Below, piece after piece: positions 33,427 through 42,785 of a stretch of DNA of 64,000 bases. Within the stretch, counting starts at the first letter, position 1. Every line of letters begins with the position of its first letter. A program made the translations under genes and the position numbers. The notes beneath the pieces are model-generated. The model made no database searches, was not told the DNA's origin, and saw only the letters and a program-made list of their open reading frames with translations. The stretch comes from Nymphaea colorata. Its lineage: Eukaryota > Streptophyta > Magnoliopsida > Nymphaeales > Nymphaeaceae. The stretch is from positions 4,670,174 through 4,734,173 of the forward strand of contig NW_022204507.1 in assembly GCF_008831285.2 (NCBI RefSeq), written 5' to 3'.

Positions 33427-33871
33427 TGAAGAAAAGCAGAGATTTAAGGAAGGAATGCCTAATTTTAACGTGGTTCGGTGTAAACTCACACCTACGTCCA
33501 CAAAGTCAGCTATCGTTCTTAGTGACGTAAGGCCTGGACCTTTCTTCTATTTATAATAGAATTACATGCATCATCATTTCCTGATTTACAGGATTTATAT
33601 CAATCTTTACAGGAGAAACAATATCTAATTTACAGTTGTTATTTCCCTGTTTAGTTGTTGCGCCTCTCTGTTTGACAACTCCATCTTGTCTCTTGTAATT
33701 CTGTTAGTGACTGCCTGGCCAGCCTTTGTCTTTGTATTACTGTCTTCATACGGTTGGCCGGATGATGTTTCCTTCTTGGTATTGTAACGATTATGATCGT
33801 TACTGTTTCAATCGTTATGGCTGGCTGAAGTTTCCTTCTCGAGTCCTTTGATGGTGCCTCTACTGTCTTTA
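33427..33871 (-). repeat. 3' LTR of copia 33427-38046
   Basis: 445 bp. Next to it (33872-33884) the minus strand reads gtttgagggaggc, the PPT. The outermost base pair on this side reads TA instead of TG on the minus strand; the other LTR shares that end, so it may be ancestral to this copy. Confidence 0.9.
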
Positions 33872-33884
33872 GCCTCCCTCAAAC

Positions 33885-34430
33885 TAGGTGGCAGTATGGA
33901 AAGCGCTAGTTTGCTTCTTATAATTTTGAAGGTAGACCTGGAAAGGGCTTTGGTAAAAATGTCGGCCACCTATTGAGTTGATGGAACAAATTGAGTTGTA
34001 AGAAGACCGAGCGCAACCTTTTCCCTTGGAAAATGATAATCTAATTCAACATGCTACATTCGATAATGAAAAACTGGTTTGATAGACACTTAAAGTGCGG
34101 ACATGTTGTCACAATAGCGAATTGGTGGCTATGGGAGATAAAGTCCGATGTCTTTAAGGATGTATGTGATCCAAGTTAATTCAGCAGCAGCAGAGGCCAT
34201 TGACCGATACTCGGCCTCGGTGGTAGATATGGCCACTGTTCGTTGCTTCTTTGCTGTCCATGATATAGGATTAGTGCCAAGAAACATAACAGAACTTGTA
34301 GTTGAGCGATGTGTTGTTTGACAGCCCACCCAGTCGGAGTCAGAGAAGGCATGAAGTTGGAGTTGCTCCTGAGGATGGAGATGATATCTGATATCAATGG
34401 AGCCACTAATGTATCAAGTAGTCTTTTAAC
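33885..34430 (-). pseudogene. copia RNase H remnant
   Basis: Reads GCQTTHRSTTSSVMFLGTNP, ISWTAKKQRTVAISTTEAEY, RSMASAAAELTWITYILKDI and, at the end, VADIFTKALSRSTFKIIRSK before the PPT. These are the copia RNase H blocks (ISWxSKKQxTVARSSTEAEYRxLA and QxADIFTKALSxxxF). One frameshift (near 34330) and a stop before VADIFTK interrupt it. Confidence 0.87.
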
Positions 34431-34433
34431 TAG

Positions 34434-35390
34434 CTAGTAGTGACTGACCATGGGCATTTGCATATATTGACTAATGAAGTTCACAGAGAACGAAATGTAT
34501 GGCTGTGTGAAAGTGAGGTATTGTAGACCACCGACCAGACTTTGAAAAAGTGTTGGATCTGAAAAAGGTGTGTCATCAACCGGATTTTTGTAATTTTGAA
34601 TCAAGGGTGTAACAGCTGGTTTACATGATGTCATGGTGGCTCTTTCTAGCAGGCTATAGGCATATTGCTTTTGGTTTAGAAAGAGCCCACCTGAAAACTT
34701 AAGTCCAAGGAAGTGATGAAGATATCCCGAATCCTTTATAGAAAACTCCTTGCTAATATCCCGAATGAATTCTTGAAGAAGCATAGGATGGCTGCCTGTT
34801 AGGATTATATCATCGACATATAGTAGCGGAAGGATGATACCACGTCCATCATTGTAGATGAATAACGAGGAATCAGAGATGCTGGAGAAAAAGCCTTTTG
34901 ATAGAAGGTAGGTGCCAAACCAATCATACCATGCTCTTGGAGCTTTATGTTGCTGCCATACATAACTTGGTTTTTGGTTGTCAATAAAACAAAACATAGT
35001 TTGGTCCAAATCACCATATAAGAAGGCATTTTTTACATCCATTTGTCAAATATCCCAATTATGAGAGGGAGCAAGAGTTAGCACAATTTTAATAGTTGCT
35101 GGTTTTATAAAAGGTGAGAATGTTTCTAAGAAATCAACACCAGGCACTTGGTCGAACCACGAGCACCAACTCTAGCTTTGAGGTGCTTGACTGTTCCATT
35201 GCTCTTGAGTTTGGTTTTGAAAACCCAACGAGTTGAGACAATATTCATACCTGGTTGGCGTGGTACCAGCGTCCAAGTGTGGCATTGTTCCAAAGCACGT
35301 AGCTCTTCCTTCATGGCAGCTACCCAACCGGGATCCTTAAGGGCCTGCTTAACAGTTTTTGGTACAAGTGGTACCGTTAATGCCAAAAAT
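34434..35390 (-). pseudogene. copia reverse transcriptase with intact YVDD
   Basis: The N-terminal part (35386-35126) reads VKQALKDPGWVAAMKEELRA, WTLVPRQPGMNIVSTRWVFK and HLKARVGARG. The C-terminal part (35042-34434, one 202-codon frame) has MDVKNAFLYGDL, APRAWYDWFGTYLL, the catalytic LLYVDDIILTGS, DSGYLHHFLGLKF and GLQYLTFTQPYISFSVN. The active-site YVDD is preserved, unlike the other copia RTs in this window. A frameshift or short deletion around 35050-35126 and loss of downstream frame make it non-functional. Confidence 0.9.
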
Positions 35391-35745
35391 ACTTAGGATT
35401 TGGTTTTACGATACCAGCCTTAGCCCGAGTTACCATGGACTGAATATTGGAACTTTCTTGGATCAACTTTCTCCCTTTAGGCTGTTGACTTTGTGCCTCA
35501 TTGGCTGGTGAGCACAGATCACTATTGGCTGGTGAGGGCAGATCACTTTCGTCTTGACCATGTAGATCTTTGTCGCTACCAAGTGTTTCATGTGCTGAAA
35601 TGTTGTTGTCTCCTCCATGTGCCTCTTGAACTGAATGATTGTCTAATGATCCATTGTGCAAGAGATGATGATGATTGATCACTTGGCATGAATCATCTTT
35701 TTTATCATCTTGGGAAAGATCTGACAATGATCTAACGCCATCCAA
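35377..35745 (-). pseudogene. copia integrase-RT linker
   Basis: An Asn/Asp/Ser/His-rich open stretch ending MVTRAKAGIVKPNPKYFWH, which leads into RT. The phrase H.MxTRAKxGIxKPxxxY is highly conserved just upstream of RT in plant copia elements, so the assignment is firm. Confidence 0.85.
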
Positions 35746-35989
35746 TCACTGTATGTTGCTCCGTTTTTGCAAAATGATGTAGAAGAAAAACGTGCTCCAG
35801 GCTGTTTATAGGGAAAGAGACTTTCATCAAAGACAACGTGTTGGGATATATATATTTTTCCTATAGGTGGATATAAACATTTGTATCCTTGTGTGTATTA
35901 CTGTATCCCAAAAATAGCATGGTAAAGATCTTGGTTCAAGTTTGCTGAGAGAGTAATCTCTTAGATATGGAAAGCATCTAGTTCAAATG

Positions 35990-36260
35990 TTCGCAAACGA
36001 GACTAAGATGGGCTTTTTTCCAAAAACCAGTTCAAAAGGAGATTTATCTTCAACGTTGGAGTGGACAGTCTATTAATAAGTCAAACTGCAGTGGAAAAAG
36101 TTTCAACCCAGTACCGAGCTGGTATATTTGCATTAAACATCATTGCCAACCCAAGTTCGACAATGGTTCTGTGGCACCTTTCTGCCATTCCATTTGAGGT
36201 GGCGTCTTAGGACATCTTTTCCTTCACAGCAAATTCGTTAGTTGAAAATTCAAAAATATA
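35990..36260 (-). pseudogene. copia integrase core, second half only
   Basis: Reads TSNGMAERCHRTIVELGLAM, then MFNANIPARYWVETFSTAV and LINRLSTPTL, with the catalytic Glu in MAERCHR retained. It follows the protease-proximal sequence directly, so the zinc finger and first two catalytic Asp residues have been lost in an internal deletion of several hundred bases. Confidence 0.8.
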
Positions 36261-36269
36261 AGGAAAATC

Positions 36270-36500
36270 TGACGTTAATTGACTGATAGAGATAAGGTTT
36301 TTCTTGATCTTTGGAATGACTAGAACATTATCAAGAACAACTTTTTGTCGCCCATTAGCTATAGTGTCTGCCTATATGAGTAATTTCAATTTTTTCTCCA
36401 TTTCCAACCATTATTTTATCTGTCCCATAATATTTGATAGGGAACTGAGATTACGTGCATTGGACGTCACATGAGCCGATGCAACGGTGTCGGGAAACCA
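36270..36500 (-). pseudogene. copia protease remnant
   Basis: The order SAHVTSNARNLSSLSN, then RQKVVLDNVLVIPKIKKNLI and SISQLTSDFPYIFEF fits the copia protease (HVTxDxxNLS...NVLxVPxIKKNLISISQLTxDN). The catalytic D-T/S-G segment has decayed to NNGFP-type sequence with a shift just before HVTS. Confidence 0.75.
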
Positions 36501-36579
36501 TTGTTGATTTGACTATCAGAAACTTTCATGGTCACTAGAGCTTGTGGAACCTTCTGTGATTGAAACGCCTGACTGAACC

Positions 36580-37493
36580 TAAGCCAGCAGTTGATAGCGC
36601 TATGGTTCCTCTTGCTGCATATTTGGCATATTACACCTTTTTCCTGGGCTGATTGGTTATGGTTGTTGTCTTTGTTGTCTGAATTCCATGAGCCACCTTG
36701 ACTAGTTTGCATAAAACCACGTCCTTTAGAATTGAAGTTGTTTTGATTTTTGCTTCCCCTGTTTCTCTGATTTGGTTGATGGTGACTGATAAATGCAACG
36801 TGGGTGCTTGGAGAGTCTTCTTCTAATGTCTCATGGTTTCATGATTTTGAAGAAGAAGACTAACTCGAGATAGGAGGGTGCTGGTGTTTTCCACATGGTT
36901 TTGAGTAAGGTTGTTCAGAAAGATTCATAATCTTTTCCGAGACCTGTGAGAAGCCAAAAAACCTTGGTTTTGTCTGAAATAAGCTTTCCAATGGCAGTGA
37001 GCTGATCAGAATTTTTCTTAAAGCTGCGGATTTATTCATCAACAGACGAGTTTCATTTCTTATGCATTTGAAGTTTTTGCATAAGAAACACTTCTCGTTC
37101 CTTGGACTTGTTAGCAAAATGCTGAGTTAGGGTGGTCCATACCTCCATGGCAGTTTGTTGTCCAATGATAATGCCCAATATTACCTCAGCAAGAGTCCCA
37201 GTGATCCATCCTCTAAGAAGTCGATATGACTTCCACTAGGCAGATAGTCTGGATTCAGTTCCGTGACTGTACTTCCATCAGAGATGGTGAGGAACTTTGC
37301 AGGCGGCTGATATTCTCCATCTAGAAAACCAGTCATATCCGGGCTTTGATGAGCCCCGCATCTGCGTTTGCCATAGCAGAAAATTGTTTTGGTTGAGCTT
37401 GATTGACATGAAGTTGGCAATGTTCAGATTGTATGGGTAAGGATATTTGCTTGGGGCAGACACTATGCTTGAAGAAGAATTGCTTTGTGCCAT
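36580..37493 (-). pseudogene. copia gag with zinc knuckle
   Basis: Starts MAQSNSSSSIV at 37493 shortly after the PBS. Then LNIANFMSIKLNQNNFLLWQ (gag N-terminal block), FLDGEYQPPAKFLTISDGS, VILGIIIGQQTAMEVWTTLT, ALRKILISSLPLESLF-type sequence in shifted frames and a knuckle CQICSKRNHSAINCW at about 36584-36628 (CX2CX4HX4C intact). Frameshifts occur at about 37330, 37150 and 36860. Confidence 0.82.
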
Positions 37494-37504
37494 ATGGTTG
37501 TTCT

Positions 37505-37516
37505 GCTCTAATACCA
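37505..37516 (-). other. Primer binding site (tRNA-iMet type, one change)
   Basis: The minus strand reads TGGTATTAGAGC adjacent to the right LTR; the canonical copia PBS is TGGTATCAGAGC. Confidence 0.9.
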
Positions 37517-38046
37517 TGAAGAAAAGCAGAAATTCAAGGAAGGAATGCCTAATTTGAACGTGGTTTGGTGTAAACTCACACCTACGTCCACAAAGGCAGC
37601 TATTGTTCTCAGTGATGATAGGTCTGGATCTTTCTTCTATTTATAATAGAATTACAGGCATCATCATTTCCTGGTTTACAGGATTTATATTGATCTTTAT
37701 AGAGGAAACAATATCTAATTTATAGTTGTTATTTCCCTGTTTAGTTGTTGCACCTCTCTGTTTGACAACTGCATCTTCGTCTCTTGTAATTTTGTTAGTG
37801 ACTGCCTAGCCAGCCGTTGTCTTTATATTACTGTCTTCATACGGTTGGCCAGATGATGTTTCCTTCTTGGTATTGTAACGATTACAATTGTTACTGTTTC
37901 CATCGTTATGGCTGGCTGGAGTTTCCTTTGCGAGTCCTCTGATTTCCTCCTTGATTTTGTAACCATTACAATCATTTCTGTTTCCATTGTCATGGCTGGC
38001 TGGAGTTTCCTTCTTGAGTCCTTTGATGGCGCCTCTATTGTCTTTA
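37517..38046 (-). repeat. 5' LTR with an internal 84-bp tandem duplication
   Basis: 530 bp, alignable end to end with the 445-bp partner, except that a segment near 37874-37957 is repeated at 37958-38040: tgtaac.attacaat, then atggctggctggagtttcc, then gagtcct.tgat. The partner LTR has this segment once. Because LTRs are identical at insertion, the duplication arose after integration. Confidence 0.9.
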
Positions 38047-38051
38047 ATAGT

Positions 38052-38690
38052 GCCATAAGATGCCGGAACTGCTAAAAGAATACCTTAGGAAGGAGGCCTT
38101 ATAGGTGCAGGCACCCGAGGAGCCACGACTTCCCTCCTCCTTTGTCTACAAAGTCCAGAAAAGGGTTGACACGTACAATCCTGTATTTCATCATGAGGGA
38201 AGAAGAACATATATGCCAGTAGAAATTCCCACTTCATGAATATACGAGGGTAGCACAAAGTGTAGCTTCAAAGATCTGAGCCTTCGCCCCATTGTTTCTT
38301 TCCTTTACGTACACGGCATAACTTTATATTATGCAATTATTATAAGAAGCAAACCTCGGTGAAATTTTCAGTTTTCTATGCTTTTATTGACTTTTTTTTA
38401 GCATTGATAAAGATATGCTTTTCTGTGGTGTGGCTGGAAAAATAAAAAAATTACTGTCAAGACTCCTTAACAAAGGCTAACGCAAAATTGCCACCACCAT
38501 GATGTAGTCTAAACTTCGCCACTACTCTGGCGAATTAACATTCCTTTTCTGTTGTTGTGCTTTTCTTTTTATGGGTTGAATCCAACTTGCTATGTATGTC
38601 AAGCCATTTTTGCTTTAAACTTCGCCTACACCTGCCAGTTGGGATGCTCAAACAGTTTGTTAACAATGTCATTTGCCAGGTCACAAGACC
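38052..38690. other. No gene assigned
   Basis: Sequence between two copia remnants. The part from about 38530 may be downstream pol of the next element in a decayed frame, but no motif is clear. Confidence 0.3.
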
Positions 38691-38699
38691 TACTTCCTC

Positions 38700-38981
38700 T
38701 ATTTACCACAAGAGCTTTGTCACGGAATGGTTAATGAAATGGAATTCATAAATTTTGTAAAACATTTGGTATCCTTTCAAACAAGTGTTGATATTATTGG
38801 TGATGTGATGAGTCACACCGGAGTTAGGATACCAATTGTCATCTCCAATGTCTTGATTCAGAGTACTAGAAGAAACTGCATGATATGCTTGAGGAGACGT
38901 TGTCTCTTTTTCTTTAAGCAAGTTGGTATATGACCAACAAAACTTTGCAATATGACCAACTTTTCCACCTATTTGGCACAC
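38700..38981 (-). pseudogene. copia zinc knuckle and protease start
   Basis: Contains CQIGGKVGHIAKFC, a zinc knuckle whose second Cys is Gly, then LNQDIGDDNWYPNSGVTHHI, TNN, the protease active-site block. Copia has W.xDSGATHHIT; here the catalytic Asp is Asn. Confidence 0.78.
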
Positions 38982-39804
38982 AAGACAATCACCTTCCTAT
39001 TGCTCACTTTTTCGGACTCTCCTCTAGATTGGTAGTTGTTTCTACCACGACCTCTATAGTTTGTTTGCTTATTGTAAACTTGTTTTGAGACAATATTCGC
39101 AGCAGGCATAATAGATTCAAAAATTTGAGAATCATCTTCTTTTAAGTTGGCTTCTTGTATGAGAAGAAACCCATGAACTTCATTCAAAGAGACAGGGTCC
39201 TTTCGAGTTTCGATACAAACTTTAAAAGCAAGATATTCACTTGGTAATCCTCTAAGAATTTGAAGAACAAGATCATCTTTATCAACAGGTTTGGATGCAA
39301 TGGCTAGTCAACGAGCAATAGCTTTTGCTTTGTTTATACAAACATCCATAGAACTAGACCACTTTTTTAAATCTTGAAACTGTGATTTTAACTGCATTAT
39401 TCGAGCCTTGGATTGAGTAGTATAGGATTGCTTAAGAGCACTCCAAACCACTAGAGAGGTTTTTAAACCAATAATTTGGGTATGTATTACTTCAGATAGA
39501 GAGGACTTAATCCAACTCAAAAGTAACAGATCCTTTCTCAGCCATTCAATATATTCTGGACTAATTTCAGTTGTTCCACATCTAAACTTGGCGGAGCAGG
39601 TTTGCTTCAATCAAAATATGCCATAAGATCAAATGAGGTAAAGATTAAGGTGAATTGAGATTCCTAAATACAATAATTTTGAGCATTTAACTTGATGGTG
39701 AGGAAATGTTGTAAATTACTTGGATACTGAAGAGGAGAAGCAAGAAAATTCATACATGTATTAGAGTTGACTCCCGTATTTGATGATACTTCTTGATTTG
39801 CCAT
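38970..39804 (-). pseudogene. copia gag (UBN2-type)
   Basis: Starts MANQEVSSNTGVN at 39804, through LQYPSNLQHFLTIKLNAQNY and a stop, then EYIEWLRKDLLLLSWIKSSL, THTQIIGLKTSLVVWSALKQ-like sequence, AKARIMQLKSQFQDLKKWSS-like sequence and MNEVHGFLLIQEANLKEDD, ending with an RGRGRNNYQSRG basic linker before the knuckle. This is the order of a plant copia capsid. Several stops. Confidence 0.82.
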
Positions 39805-39871
39805 GAAAATGAAAGGCCCCAACACAAGATCTAATCCTTAGGATCTAGCAGCAGCACTAACAAGGACCAGC

Positions 39872-39883
39872 GCTGTCATACCA
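39872..39883 (-). other. Primer binding site-like sequence
   Basis: The minus strand reads TGGTATGACAGC next to the LTR start at 39884. It shares TGGTAT with the tRNA-iMet PBS but differs after that; either mutated or a different primer tRNA. Confidence 0.65.
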
Positions 39884-40290
39884 TGTAGAAATCAAAAATG
39901 AAGAAATAATTAAAGGGATGTGAATTTTTAAAGTGGTTCAGCCAATAGGCCTATGTCCACTGCTCTATCATTTCTTGCTTTCATGCCTTTGGTAGAGAGG
40001 TTCCTTTACATAGAAGAGATACATAAGGGTTTGTAATTCCCAAGAGACATGACTTTTCATCTTTTAACAGACATGACTTTTCATCTCTCAAGAGACATGA
40101 ATTTTCATTTCCTAAGAGACATGACTTTTTGTTTCTCAATAAACATGACTTTTCAACCCTCAAGAGACATGACTTTTCATCTCCCAAGAGACATGACTTT
40201 TCATTCCCAAGAGACCTGACGTTTCATCCCTCAAGAGACATGACTTTTCATCTCCCAAGTAATTCACTTTGAGAGCCTTCTTGGTATTTC
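39884..40290 (-). repeat. 5' LTR of the copia half-element (right edge uncertain)
   Basis: Begins TG directly after the PBS. It includes aagtggttcagccaatagg, then cctatgtccact, the common plant copia LTR transcribed-region phrase. With no partner LTR, the right boundary is only estimated to lie after the minisatellite. Confidence 0.6.
40035..40262. repeat. 24-bp minisatellite, about nine copies
   Basis: The unit is close to agagacatgacttttcatc plus tccca, repeated in register with mutations from about 40035 to 40262. The minus-strand frame 40187-39981 reads it as an eight-residue repeat of the type DEKSCLLR. As the array lies in an LTR, the frame is probably incidental. Confidence 0.92.
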
Positions 40291-40685
40291 TGTTAACCAA
40301 AGGTAGCATCTTATTTTATTTTAAAAAAGAAAAGGTGGTTCTTACGTTTCATTTAAAGGGAAACCGAAGGACTTAGATGATCCTTTTTTGAAGGGTGGTA
40401 CAATTGGAAATGGAAAATTTCAAAAAAATCCATTATTTTATTCTTTTGTCTCTCTAACTTTGCAATGTGAAGAAAAATATGGTATTGATATTGAAAAGCA
40501 ATTGGATCGGTTTTCACAATTTCAAATGAAGTCCAATGTATACTTTCGCTTATTACAATAGAATACTTTTGTTGAGACATACTCGTGTGAAAATGTGACT
40601 TTGGAATTAAAATTGGCTAGATCAAAACTCTTTTAATATATGGGATATTTGATATTTATTTTGTTAATTTGCCATGCTTAAGATT
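40290..40685. other. No gene assigned
   Basis: AT-rich junction between a minus-strand and a plus-strand copia remnant. It may hold the rest of either LTR. Confidence 0.3.
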
Positions 40686-40690
40686 AAAAA

Positions 40691-41650
40691 ATGCCACTAG
40701 GGGTGGTGCTATTGAAAGGAACAAAGTTTCATGTATGGAAATCGCAGAACTATGTAGGCTTTAATATTCACGGGATTGGAATATGTTTTACAAAAAAGAC
40801 ATGGTTAACCTTGGTGATGCATCTTCTGACAAAGAAAATGATTGTTACAGGAAATTTAAAAAGGATAACCATTTGGCTAAAGCAATTACGTTGCATATAT
40901 GGATAATGTCTTCATAAGGTTTGTGAGAACACTTAAGCGGAAAAGGCATGTTTGAAGTCATTGGTAAGTAATATGATACAACATCAGTAGTTTACCTTTC
41001 AATTCTTATTATAACAATATAATTCATGGAAAATAAAAGAAAACGATAATGTTGTTGATCACATTAATAAATTGTTAGTAATGACAAATTTGGTTTAGCT
41101 AGAAGGTATTTTCTTCTCAAACTTATGAAAATTTCTACTATATTAAATAGTTTTCCAGTATCTTAGAAAATTATAGTTACGGTCCTCTGAATTTGTTCCA
41201 AGGCATTAAATTTGACAGAATTTACCATTCAATTAGCTATCGAACAAGAACACATGAAAAAAAAATAAAAATAAAATTTTCATTGCTAGAGATAGATAAC
41301 ACAGCTGTTAATCATGGGCAAAACAAATTCCACCACTTTAAAAATGGTTCAATCAGTAACTTGACAAGTTAAGCAAAAAAAAAAAGTCCAATATTCTGAA
41401 AGCCACAGGAAACCACCTCTCATGTCCAATATTTCAAAGATGGAAAGCTTAGCCACTTCAAGAAATATTGTCAAAGATGCAACAACGACAGAATGAATGA
41501 CAAGTATGATGGCAAGTGTGATGTAATCCGCGTGGCAATCAAGTGTTTAATTTGATCATGATATTACTGGATGGTGGATTAACTATGGAGCTACTCAACA
41601 TATAATGTGCAACAAAGATGGAATGAATATTGAATATTTGTGGGAAATAA
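40691..41650 (+). pseudogene. copia gag and protease remnant (element A)
   Basis: Starts with KGTKFHVWKSQNYVGF (gag N-terminal pattern: GxNFxxWKxxM), continues through NVVDHINKLLVMTNLV and a SFPVSWKIIVTVL-like block (copia: SLPxSWxxxVTAL), then YFKDGKLSHFKKYCQRC, a decayed zinc knuckle, and WWINYGATQHIMCNKD, the protease active site with Asp replaced by Asn (family: W.xDSGATxHMC). Many stops. Confidence 0.75.
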
Positions 41651-42049
41651 CACTTGCTTTGATGTTAACAGCTATGTATATTTTAAATATAGTTCCATGT
41701 AAAGCTGTAATTTCAGCAGAATTTTGGATTATGGACTGATAAAAATCATATTTAAGTTATTTCATAAATGGATTTCTATCTAGACCCATCAGGAAATAAC
41801 TTTGATGATAAAACAACTTCATCAGATATTTAAAAGGATCTAAAAAATATAAATTTTGTCATCTAGATATGGACTTAATTAAAAGCAAAGATAATTAATT
41901 TGGAAGATTTAAATAACAATAATAGCACTCCCATGGATATTATCAGTCATGACTCTTATAAATTAATTGACTATTATATTTATTTGTCTGAAGAGTTATA
42001 CCAGTCAATAGACATGGATGACTTAACAGGTATTTAACTTTTGATGAGG

Positions 42050-42500
42050 TTGTTAATTTGAATGAATCTACAGACTGGCTAAAACCAATGGATGCAAAAG
42101 TTGAACCCATTGATAAGAATAATGTTTGGGAATTGACAAACCTATTTGATCAAAGGAAACATACGTGTGCTGGGTTTTAGAAAGAGATATAAGTTTGATG
42201 GAAGCATGATAAATCTAAAGCCAGGTTAGTGGCTATAGGGTTTTTTTTGTAGTGTGTGGGGATAAACTATGTGAATAAGTACTTTCTCTAACACTTAGGA
42301 GCACTCTACACTGGGCTCAAGCTTTTTGCCTCTTACATCCTAACCTGCCTCCAAACAATTTTCGTTTTAGCTCCAAAAGGAATAGGAATCAGGGCACACT
42401 TTTTTATGACATTTGATTATAAACATACTTTTAATAGCAATTTTATCAAGATATTGTCTGCAGAGTTAGTCATTTGTTTTAGTGTATTAATGAATTGTTT
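42050..42500 (+). pseudogene. copia RT N-terminal fragment (element A)
   Basis: Reads STDWLKPMDAKVEPIDKNNV, WELTNL (pattern W..AM..E...I..N.TWEL), then HDKSKARLVAIGF, one TAG, CVGINYVNKYFL and LGALYTGLKLFASYIL, matching KARLVAKGxxQxxGIDYxxTYSPVxRxxxxRxxxALA. It lies upstream of a separate integrase zinc finger (42573), so it cannot belong in series with it. Two elements, or one rearranged element, are present. Confidence 0.7.
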
Positions 42501-42572
42501 ATTAGTTTTAAACACTTATTCAAATTCTGTTATGTAAATGATGAATGATTTAATACACATGTTAATGCAGAT

Positions 42573-42780
42573 GCATGTACTGCATGCTCGCTAGGGCATA
42601 TTTGACAAAGTAGAATGATTAGACTAGCTCAGGAGAGATTACTAGAATCCTTCACAAATATTGATGTGCTTGTCTGCAAACATTGTTTAGTAGGAAAAGC
42701 ATCTCAAACACCATTTGGGAAAGCAGTTAGGATTTTCATTCTATTATAGTTAATCCATTCTGACATATGTGGATCAATGA
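42573..42780 (+). pseudogene. copia integrase N-terminal part (element B, left of insertion)
   Basis: Reads SLGHI, stop, QSRMIRLAQERLLESFTNID, VLVCKHCLVGKASQTPFGKA and LIHSDICGSMS: the integrase zinc finger (H...C..C) and the first catalytic Asp (HSD). The sequence stops abruptly at the target duplication 42781-42785 and resumes at 48845. Confidence 0.85.
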
Positions 42781-42785
42781 GTATT

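Larger units (their letters stand above)
33427..38046 (-). mobile_element. Ty1-copia element with both LTRs and 5-bp TSD
   Basis: LTRs at 33427-33871 and 37517-38046 bound minus-strand gag, zinc knuckle, protease, partial integrase, RT and RNase H, with PBS and PPT in the right places. The flanks ataat (33422-33426) and atagt (38047-38051) form a 5-bp duplication with one mismatch. The total of 4.62 kb is slightly short of full length because part of integrase is deleted. The RT keeps an intact YVDD box, but frames are broken throughout. Confidence 0.93.
38700..39883 (-). mobile_element. copia element, 5' half only (gag to protease)
   Basis: Minus-strand gag, zinc knuckle and protease start follow a PBS and an LTR to the right (39884 onward). 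Nothing after protease is recognisable, so the element is truncated at about 38700. A second LTR was not found. Confidence 0.82.

Noticed and set aside
39981-40187. Possible repetitive Cys/Leu octapeptide protein
   Set aside because: The frame coincides with a 24-bp minisatellite in a copia LTR; no start context or flanking coding sequence supports a gene.
40035-40262. CRISPR-like array of short repeats
   Set aside because: The repeats are directly contiguous with no unique spacers, and the DNA is clearly plant nuclear.
42242-42258. GGTTTTTTTTGTAGTG looked like a CACTA 3' terminus
   Set aside because: It lies within readable copia RT sequence (KARLVAIGF ... GINYVNKYFL ... LGALYTGLKLFASYIL), so it is a chance match.
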